The translations under genes and the position numbers were made by a program. DNA of 64,000 bases from CAYVIB01 sp964451365. GTDB lineage: Bacteria > Pseudomonadota > Gammaproteobacteria > Pseudomonadales > Cellvibrionaceae. Positions 53,118-60,332 of the stretch are shown here, in pieces (position 1 is the stretch's first letter; every line of letters starts with the position of its first letter). The stretch spans positions 124,001 to 188,000 of the forward strand of contig CAYVIB010000003.1 of NCBI GenBank assembly GCA_964451365.1, read 5' to 3'. The notes under the pieces were generated by a model, which saw nothing but the letters and a program-made list of their open reading frames with translations, was not told where the DNA came from and did not search any database.

Positions 53118-54476
53118 ATGGTTTCGTTCTCCGCTCCCCAAAGTCACTCCCTGGTTTGCCGCGAACCGGCGGACCCCATTGTTGCGTTTACCGGCAGGGA
53201 AATCACCGTTGTTAGCGTGGGTGAATTCGTTGCGCAAGCACGGGCGTTGGCGGAATTGCTGCCGGATGCGCGGTATGCAATTAACCTTTGCGGCAGCCGC
53301 TACTCCTTTATGTTGGCTTTTTGCGCGGTTATGTTGCGCCGGCAAACCAATCTGCTGCCGCCAAACAGGAATGTGTCGACTCAGGGAGTACTGAGCGGCC
53401 GGTACCCGCACTGCTATGTCATACACGACAACGTGGAAGTGGCGCCCGGGCTGCCGCATGTGAATGTAAACGATCTGAATATTTCCGCCCGCGGCGCCGT
53501 TTCCACCATACCGGAAATTCCCCTTGATCATCTCAGCGCGATTACCTTTACGTCCGGTTCCACCGGGGAATCCAAACCCAACCTCAAACCCTGGCGGACC
53601 TTTGTCGAAAGCTCAAAAATCAATGCCCGCTTTATGGTGCCTGAATTCGACGAGACCCTTTACCAATTGGCGACGGTGCCTGGTCAACATATGTGGGGGC
53701 TGGAAACGTCCGTACTGCTGCCGATGTTTGCCAATATCTGCGTCGCCGACGCACGGCCGCTGTTTCCGTTGGACATCCAGTCGGCGCTGGAAAATTTGAA
53801 GGTGCCTCGCATGCTGGTGTCCACACCGGTGCACCTGCGGGCTCTTGTTATGAGTGGAATTGAATTTCCAGCCGTGGAGAGAATACTTTCCGCCACTGCG
53901 CCGCTGGATCAAAACCTGGCCCGGCAAACCGAATCCCTTTTCCGTGGGCAATTGCGAGAAGTCTATGGCTGTAGCGAAGTGGGTTCAATGGCGTTCCGGC
54001 ACACCGCCCGTGAGGATTCCTGGTATCTGTTCGACGGTATCAATTTACAAAAAAACGAGCGCGGCACCCTCGCCGGCGCCGAACACTTGCCGGAAGCGGT
54101 GCAATTGCAGGATATTCTCGAAATGTCGGGCGACCGGCATTTTCGGTTAAAGGGTCGCGATTCCGATATGATCGAAATTGCCGGCAAGCGCGGTTCGCTG
54201 CAGGAAGTAAACAGAATATTGCTCTCCATTCCCGGTGTTAAAGATGGCGTGGTGTTTTATCCACAACAGGATAAAGCCGTGGGCCGTTTGGTGGCGATTG
54301 TGGTGCTTGCGGAGGGAACGAAAAAGGAAGAGGTGATTGCGGGTTTCCGCGCGCACCTGGATGCGGCATTTGTTCCCCGCCCCGTTTATGTAGTGGATGC
54401 GTTGCCGAGGGAGGAGAACGGAAAATTGTCCAGCAAAAAGGTGCTGGAATTTTATTTGGCGCTAAGGGAGAGGTAG
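53118..54476 (+). CDS. apeH: AMP-forming aryl acid:ACP ligase (ApeH/XanA2-like)
   Basis: This is a 452-residue member of the acyl-adenylate family. The P-loop ITFTSGSTGESKP (about 142-154), LREVYGCSEVGS, the RLKGRDSDMI hinge and the C-terminal catalytic lysine in LPREENGKL (about K436) are present. It would adenylate the hydroxybenzoate made by the chorismatase and load it on an ACP. The ligase ends 16 bp from the convergent halogenase gene. Confidence 0.88.
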   Translation: MVSFSAPQSHSLVCREPADPIVAFTGREITVVSVGEFVAQARALAELLPDARYAINLCGSRYSFMLAFCAVMLRRQTNLLPPNRNVSTQGVLSGRYPHCYVIHDNVEVAPGLPHVNVNDLNISARGAVSTIPEIPLDHLSAITFTSGSTGESKPNLKPWRTFVESSKINARFMVPEFDETLYQLATVPGQHMWGLETSVLLPMFANICVADARPLFPLDIQSALENLKVPRMLVSTPVHLRALVMSGIEFPAVERILSATAPLDQNLARQTESLFRGQLREVYGCSEVGSMAFRHTAREDSWYLFDGINLQKNERGTLAGAEHLPEAVQLQDILEMSGDRHFRLKGRDSDMIEIAGKRGSLQEVNRILLSIPGVKDGVVFYPQQDKAVGRLVAIVVLAEGTKKEEVIAGFRAHLDAAFVPRPVYVVDALPREENGKLSSKKVLEFYLALRER

Positions 54477-54492
54477 CGGAAGATGTTTTGAT

Positions 54493-56061
54493 TTAACAAA
54501 ACAACTGCCTGTACCCTCCAAGCAATTCCTTTTCCTCGTCGCCAATTTCAGCTTTGGAGTTGTCGTTCAACATTGAAATGACGAATCCGGAAATTTTTTC
54601 CAGCATGTTAACGTTTCTGCTCAACTGTTCGTTCGTTTGCAGTTGTCCCGCTTCCATCAATACTTTATTGAAATACTGTAGGCAGGGAATCTCGTACTGA
54701 TTCATAAACACACCGCGGGCCGGCAGTACCAGTCGCTTTTTTGCCCGTTCCCGAAAGCGGGCCTGTATTATTGAATTGTACTGTTGTGCTTTTTGCAACG
54801 TCATGCTGTTGGATCGTATCCAGCCTATGTCCGAAATCGTTCCCTGGAAGAAAAGCAGGCTCAGCACACCCCAGTAATAAGCGTAGTCCCAAAGCAGTTT
54901 CAGCCCCATCATTTTGCGGTCGCCAAAGCCGCCGTATTCGCCGGTATAAAGCGAAAGCGTGCTTTCGTAAAAGGAGTTGAACAGTTTCTGGTAGATGGCG
55001 CTGTCCAGCCGGATATCGGCACCGGATTTTTGCCTGGTGATCAATTCGCTGACGAACGTGTTATTGATGGCGATAAAGTCGCTGCCGGGCGAATAGAACG
55101 GGTCGGTAAAAAAACCCGCCTCGCCGGTAATGGCCCAGCCGTTGTCGCCGAACAGTTGCTTGCAGCTGTGGGAATAATCTTTAATCGCCGCGAAATCCAG
55201 CACTTGCGCGCCTTCGATGGCGGTCGCCAGGTGCGGTTGATTCCGTTGTATCCATTTTTTTGTATTTTCGATCGTGCTGAAGTCGTTTTCGCTGAAAACG
55301 ATGTCGTCCATCACGATACCGATACTTGTCACGCCCGAGGCGAGGGGGATAATCCAGACCCAATAGCCCGGTCCCATTAAATGGTTGGTGCTGAGCCAGC
55401 GCTTCCGGCTGGGCATGCAGCGCTGGTGCCACTCACGGTTGTCCGTCCAGTCGTCAATTTCAATTCGTCTGTCGATTCTGAACCACGCGGCATTGCCGCT
55501 GTGTTGACTGGCTTTTGCGAGGTTCAGTTTGTTTTTTAACAGGGATTGGCGGCCAGCGGAATCAACCAGCCAGTTTGAGATGAATTGCCGGTTATCCCTT
55601 TCGCCGCCGGCGGTGACGGTATAGTGTTTGTCGCCCATATCAATTGACTGGATAGCGACACCATCGACAATGCGCACGCCCATTTCTGTCAATGTTCGCG
55701 CCAGATGATTTTCTATCACGCCGCGATCAATCTGGTAGGTGGGAATGCCGAATGTCTGGCTGACTCCCATTTCGTCAAGCTCCGAAAAATCACCCCCGGA
55801 TTCGCCGAAAAAACAGCGGATGCCGAATTTCTTTAAATGCTTTTCCCTGAAATGTTCGCGCAGGCCGATGGTTTCGGTAAGGTAGTGCGAACCGATTTCC
55901 ACCGTGGACTCGCCGATTTTTGCCACGGCTTCCGGAACGGGAAAGGTATTTTTTTCCAGTACAACAATATCGAGATCGTTAACCCGGCTTTTGAGTTGGT
56001 GCGCCAGGCTTAAACCCGCCAGGCCGCCGCCGGCAATAATTACATCGGTGCGATTGGTCAC
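54493..56061 (-). CDS. Flavin-dependent halogenase-like protein
   Basis: This is a 522-residue FAD protein of the tryptophan-halogenase superfamily. It has the FAD loop IIAGGGLAGLSLAH (about 9-22), the WxWxIP motif as WVWIIP (about 234-239) and the FxxPxxSxG motif as FTDPFYSPG (about 318-326). Lysines 77-78 lie where halogenases keep the catalytic lysine. Together these favour a halogenase over a monooxygenase. Xanthomonadins are brominated, so ring halogenation of the polyene is plausible. It overlaps the upstream gene by 4 bp. Confidence 0.8.
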   Translation of the reverse strand: MTNRTDVIIAGGGLAGLSLAHQLKSRVNDLDIVVLEKNTFPVPEAVAKIGESTVEIGSHYLTETIGLREHFREKHLKKFGIRCFFGESGGDFSELDEMGVSQTFGIPTYQIDRGVIENHLARTLTEMGVRIVDGVAIQSIDMGDKHYTVTAGGERDNRQFISNWLVDSAGRQSLLKNKLNLAKASQHSGNAAWFRIDRRIEIDDWTDNREWHQRCMPSRKRWLSTNHLMGPGYWVWIIPLASGVTSIGIVMDDIVFSENDFSTIENTKKWIQRNQPHLATAIEGAQVLDFAAIKDYSHSCKQLFGDNGWAITGEAGFFTDPFYSPGSDFIAINNTFVSELITRQKSGADIRLDSAIYQKLFNSFYESTLSLYTGEYGGFGDRKMMGLKLLWDYAYYWGVLSLLFFQGTISDIGWIRSNSMTLQKAQQYNSIIQARFRERAKKRLVLPARGVFMNQYEIPCLQYFNKVLMEAGQLQTNEQLSRNVNMLEKISGFVISMLNDNSKAEIGDEEKELLGGYRQLFC

Positions 56062-56858
56062 GTTGTCCGTCTCAGGGTTATTGAAGTGGCGGCGCTTAAT
56101 GGCAGGCTGACAATTTTGTTATTTTCGCTTTTTGCCACGCACTCCAGCAGGCTGAGAATTTTGGCCGAGGGGTTATCCTGGTACAACGGCATCAGCTTTT
56201 CATTGGCCAGTGGCGGCCAGGTTTGGGATTCGCCCGTGATTTCCATTTCGAATGTGGCGAAAGTTTTTTCACCCACCGGCGCGCCCTCGGGCGCGATCAC
56301 CACCGCCGCGGCGAACGGAAAAGTGTTTTTTAACAAATCCTTGAGAATATCCGCCGCCGGCGCGTCGAAAAGGGTAATCAGTAGCGGTTTGTTTTCGAAT
56401 ATGCATTGACTCACGCCTTCCAGCAGGGTGACCGCCACGGTTTTCTCGAAACCGGCAACAGAGTTGGCCGCCTGCATGCAATCGGTGCTGATGGTCCAGT
56501 AACCCGCGGCGGCATTGTGTACGGAATTGTGGAACCTGGTGGGCGATAACTGCATCGTCTCGGTGTTCAACACCTTGCACATATAGTCGGTAATCTCGGT
56601 ATCGCCCAGGCCGGAGGCAAAAACACAGGTGAGTTTTTTGGGGTCGATACCGGCATTTTGCGATGCCTGCCAGGCGACATCCACGGCGAGTTTGACCGGT
56701 AGTGGGGCGCGGCGGCGCTCGTTGGCGGGAATGATTTCCGGTTTGGGTGACGGCGGCTGTTCAACGCTAATACTGTTGCCGTTTAACAGGGAGGACAAGT
56801 CTTCCCAGTTGTTGAATCCCGGCCCCCAGGTGCCGATACCGATAATACTGAATTTCAT
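56058..56858 (-). CDS. apeC: Truncated ketosynthase-like partner (ApeC-like chain-length factor)
   Basis: This is a 266-residue protein equal to the N-terminal half of a condensing enzyme. SPTRFHNSVHNAAAGYWTISTDCMQAANS aligns with the nucleophile region of ketosynthases (C127 near the nucleophile position), but the C-terminal half with the two catalytic His is missing. By homology it pairs with the complete ApeO-type synthase as chain-length factor. It sits 10 bp after the second ketosynthase gene. Confidence 0.82.
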   Translation of the reverse strand: MKFSIIGIGTWGPGFNNWEDLSSLLNGNSISVEQPPSPKPEIIPANERRRAPLPVKLAVDVAWQASQNAGIDPKKLTCVFASGLGDTEITDYMCKVLNTETMQLSPTRFHNSVHNAAAGYWTISTDCMQAANSVAGFEKTVAVTLLEGVSQCIFENKPLLITLFDAPAADILKDLLKNTFPFAAAVVIAPEGAPVGEKTFATFEMEITGESQTWPPLANEKLMPLYQDNPSAKILSLLECVAKSENNKIVSLPLSAATSITLRRTT

Positions 56859-56868
56859 TTTTATATCT

Positions 56869-58107
56869 TTAAACCTCGTCCCTGCTAAAAATCAGGCAAC
56901 AGTTGTTACCGCCGAAACCGAACGAATTATTCATGACATGGGTGAGTGCTTTTTCGCTGTTGCGGGCGGACATATTCAGTATCAGGTTTTTATCCAGGTT
57001 TTCCAGGTTTAATGTTCCAGGCACGAAATTATTTTGCAACGCCTCTATGGTGATAATGGCTTCGGTAATACCGGCGGCGCCCAAGGTGTGCCCCGTCCAG
57101 CCCTTGGTGGATGACGCGCTTGTTTTTTGCCGGTTAAACATGTCGCCAATCAGGTGACCCTCGATCAGGTCATTGGCGCGGCTGGCCGTGCCGTGCAGGT
57201 TGATGTAATCAATATCGCCGGTGGACAGGCCGGCCACCTCCAGCGCGGCATTTATCGCCCGCCGGGCGCCTTCACCTTCCGGGTGGGGATGCGACATATG
57301 GTGGGCATCGGAACTTTCGCCAAAACCGTTCAGGCGAGGCAGGTTCTTTTTTTCGATTCCCGTCTTTTCGAGATAGTCGGCTTTGACCAGAATGGCGAAA
57401 CCGGCCGCTTCTCCCAGGTTAATTCCGTCCCGTTTTTCGTCGAACGGTTTGCACGGGTTGGGGGACACCAATTGCAGCGAATGAAAACCGTGAATCACGC
57501 TTAAACAAAGGCTGTCGACACCACCGACGAGCACCGCGTCGACAACGCCGCACGCCAGCCAGCGGGCGCCGGTGGCAAACACTTTCGCGGACGACGAGCA
57601 GGCGGTATTAATGGTGATGGCCGGTCCGGTGATGCCGGTGCGGTGCGCGACGAACAAACCGGGCGCGTGCGGGTTGTGCACCTGGCGTTGGCGGAACGCC
57701 GGTTTTAATCCGCCTTCGTCCGTTAAGTGGCGATACGCCTGTTCCGTGCGGTCGATGCTCGATGTGCTGGAGCCCATAACCAGCCCTACACGGCTGGGTG
57801 AATAGTGCTTTATCACCTGCCCGAGCGACGACATCAGGCTTCCCTGTTCCAGGCCAACGGCCGCCAGCGTATTGTTGCGGCTCTGCCATTGGAGTTCGGA
57901 ATCAGGCCATTGGTAATCATCAATTTCCGCCACCCGGCCGACCCAGGTTTCCAGGTGAGAGTGGGGAATATTGTTGGGTTTCAGGCCGCTGGTCTGCTCG
58001 CGCAGCGCGTGCCTAAGCGCGGGCAGCCCCGTTCCCGCCGCACTGGTGGATTCATAATCCAGCACCCAGACGGCGGGGGATGGGGAAAAAGGTTGTTTAT
58101 TGGTCAT
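56869..58107 (-). CDS. apeR: Aryl-polyene beta-ketoacyl-ACP synthase (ApeR-like)
   Basis: This is a 412-residue condensing enzyme with an intact triad: TINTACSSSAK (C170), LHGTASRAND (H305) and GWTGHTLGAAG (H340). It is the third ketosynthase-type protein of the cluster. ApeR of E. coli is linked to an early or separate condensation step. It is the first gene of the leftward block that continues with the chain-length factor and halogenase. Confidence 0.88.
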   Translation of the reverse strand: MTNKQPFSPSPAVWVLDYESTSAAGTGLPALRHALREQTSGLKPNNIPHSHLETWVGRVAEIDDYQWPDSELQWQSRNNTLAAVGLEQGSLMSSLGQVIKHYSPSRVGLVMGSSTSSIDRTEQAYRHLTDEGGLKPAFRQRQVHNPHAPGLFVAHRTGITGPAITINTACSSSAKVFATGARWLACGVVDAVLVGGVDSLCLSVIHGFHSLQLVSPNPCKPFDEKRDGINLGEAAGFAILVKADYLEKTGIEKKNLPRLNGFGESSDAHHMSHPHPEGEGARRAINAALEVAGLSTGDIDYINLHGTASRANDLIEGHLIGDMFNRQKTSASSTKGWTGHTLGAAGITEAIITIEALQNNFVPGTLNLENLDKNLILNMSARNSEKALTHVMNNSFGFGGNNCCLIFSRDEV

Positions 58108-58181
58108 CGGGTACGGATTTGGAGTGCTTTAAAGCTGGAAAGTGTAGCCGGAATCGGGACGGCGGTCTAACCCGGTCCGTG

Positions 58182-60137
58182 CTATTCAACCGGCGTCAGT
58201 AACTCCCTCAGCTCTTCCAGGCTGCCGCCTTTTACCAGGTGATGGTCGAATCCGGAATCGAGCGCCTGTTCCCGGTCACTGGACTGTCCGTAGCCGGTCA
58301 GCGCGATAAGCGTGACCGCGTTAAATCCCGGCAGTTTTCGCAGGTTCCTGGCCACGTCGTAGCCCGACATGCCCGGCAGGCCGATATCGAGCAATACCAC
58401 ATCCGGGTGAAAATCGGGCGCAACTTCAAGCGCTTCGGTGCCGCCCGAAACCACCTGGACTTCATGCCCCCAAAACTGCAGCACCATGGCCATGCTCTCC
58501 GCCACATCCGGGAGATCTTCCACCACCAGCACGCGCAACCGCCGGGCGATGGCTTTTTTACTTCGTTCGGGCACCGGTTCGCTTTGGTTGGCGCGGGTAT
58601 TTGTTTCCGTCTGCGGCAGCTCGATAATAAATTCCGCTCCGCGGCCCCGGCCTTCGCTATGGGCGGTAAGGGTACCGCCCTGCATTTCCACCAATTGCCG
58701 GGCCAGTGACAGGCCAATACCCAGGCCGCCCTGTGCGCGGTCCAGGGAGCGTTCCCCTTGGGTGAACAGGTTGAAGATCGACAGCAGTTGCTCCTTGGGA
58801 ATGCCTTCTCCAGTGTCTTTTACGTGGATATAAACTTTTCCCTGTCCCTGTTTCATTCCCAGTTGTATCAGCCCCCCGCGGGGAGTGTACAAAGCGGCGT
58901 TGTTGAGCAGGTTGGTCAATACTTGCGTCAGGCGCACCAGGTCACCAATCACCGTCGTGGGTCCCGAAGGCAATTCCTGCTCAAGCCTGTGTTTTCGCGA
59001 TTTGACCAGGGGCATGCTTGTTTCCACCGCCCGCGCCACCACTTCGTGCATATCCACCGGCTGTTTAACCAGCTTGATGCTGCCGGCCGTCACCCGGCTC
59101 AGGTCGAGAAGGTCGTCCACCAGGCGGGAAATCTGACCGACCTGACGATCGATAATGTTCCGCGCGCGTTCGTGGGCCGGGTCCTCGGGGGCGGCCATGC
59201 GCATTACATCCAGTGCGCCGCGAATCGGTGCCAGCGGATTGCGCAACTCGTGCGACAACAGGGCGAGAAACTCCTTCATCCGCTGTTCGGCCAGCTCCAG
59301 GGTCTGGATTCGCCGGCGGTCGGTCAGGTCGCGGGTGACTTTTGCGAAACCGTAGAGGTGGCCCTCCTCGTCGTGCAGCGCGGTGATCTGCACGCTGGCC
59401 CAGAATCGCGAGCCATCCTTGCGCACCCGCCAGCCTTCGCATTCATAAGAACCGTGTTCCTCCGCCAGCTTCAGGTAATGCTGGGGCCAGCGCTGCTCCG
59501 CTTCCTCCGGTGGGTAAAAGCGGGAAAAGTGATGCCCGACAATTTCCTCTGCCTTATATCCCTTGATATTTTCCGCGCCGGAATTCCAACTGCTGACGAT
59601 TCCCTCGGGGCTCAGCAGAAACATTGCGTAATCCTTCACTCCCTCCACCAGCACCCGAAACCGCTCTTCACTTTTGCGCAGCGCTTCTTCAAATGCCCGT
59701 CGTTCGCTCAGGTCGCGGGTAATCTTGGAATAGCCCCACAGCTCTCCGCTCTCGTCCTGAAGTGCGGTAATGATGATATTGGCCCAGTAACGGGTACCAT
59801 CCTTGCGCAGGCGCCAGCCCTCGTCCTCGAACCGTCCCTTTTCCTTGGCGGTATTAAGCTCGCGCAGGGGCAGGCCGTTTTCTATATCCTCCGGCAGGTA
59901 AAAACGGGAAAAGTGCTGGCCGATAATGTCTTCGGCGTCATAGCCGGCTATCCGGCTGGCCCCTTTGTTCCAGCTGCTGACGATGCCGCTTGTGTCCAGC
60001 AGGAAAATTGAATAATCACCGACGGCGTCCACCAGCAGGCGAAAGCGTTTTTCGGTCAGCCGCAGGGTTTGGGTAATACTGCCTTTGGGATAAGTGACAG
60101 CATTATTGCTCATGTCTGTGCTGGATCTGGAGTTCAT
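58182..60137 (-). CDS. PAS-PAS hybrid sensor histidine kinase
   Basis: This is a 651-residue soluble-looking sensor without membrane helices. Two similar PAS domains (about 30-150 and 160-280) share the motif HHFSRFY/HFSRFYLPE, then come HisKA with LLSHELRNPLAP, HATPase_c (VKDTGEGIPKEQL, GGLGIGLSLARQLV) and a C-terminal receiver (VLVVEDLPDVAES, LLDIGLPGMSGYDV, conserved Lys in LVKGG). The ATG at 60137 is preferred; the longer reading has a weak leader. No partner regulator is adjacent. The PAS pair is probably an internal duplication. Confidence 0.88.
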   Translation of the reverse strand: MNSRSSTDMSNNAVTYPKGSITQTLRLTEKRFRLLVDAVGDYSIFLLDTSGIVSSWNKGASRIAGYDAEDIIGQHFSRFYLPEDIENGLPLRELNTAKEKGRFEDEGWRLRKDGTRYWANIIITALQDESGELWGYSKITRDLSERRAFEEALRKSEERFRVLVEGVKDYAMFLLSPEGIVSSWNSGAENIKGYKAEEIVGHHFSRFYPPEEAEQRWPQHYLKLAEEHGSYECEGWRVRKDGSRFWASVQITALHDEEGHLYGFAKVTRDLTDRRRIQTLELAEQRMKEFLALLSHELRNPLAPIRGALDVMRMAAPEDPAHERARNIIDRQVGQISRLVDDLLDLSRVTAGSIKLVKQPVDMHEVVARAVETSMPLVKSRKHRLEQELPSGPTTVIGDLVRLTQVLTNLLNNAALYTPRGGLIQLGMKQGQGKVYIHVKDTGEGIPKEQLLSIFNLFTQGERSLDRAQGGLGIGLSLARQLVEMQGGTLTAHSEGRGRGAEFIIELPQTETNTRANQSEPVPERSKKAIARRLRVLVVEDLPDVAESMAMVLQFWGHEVQVVSGGTEALEVAPDFHPDVVLLDIGLPGMSGYDVARNLRKLPGFNAVTLIALTGYGQSSDREQALDSGFDHHLVKGGSLEELRELLTPVE

Positions 60138-60332
60138 ATTGTTTTCTCTGAGGATACCAAACGTTTGGGTTGTTCCAGACCGACATCCTGTCGCTTTTCT
60201 GCTTTGAGAGACTACCAGACAATCGTGATTAATTTCAGGCCTCTTATCCATCTTTTTGTAGATATAGAGGCGCAAAGTGAACAAAAGTGCTGTCAGGGAC
60301 GTTTTTTGCCCAGGTTTATTTTTGCCAACTTT

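Noticed and set aside
58758..60011. 417-codon plus-strand ORF opposite the PAS kinase
   Set aside because: Antisense to a multi-domain kinase with all motifs intact; repeated look is due to the duplicated PAS domains.
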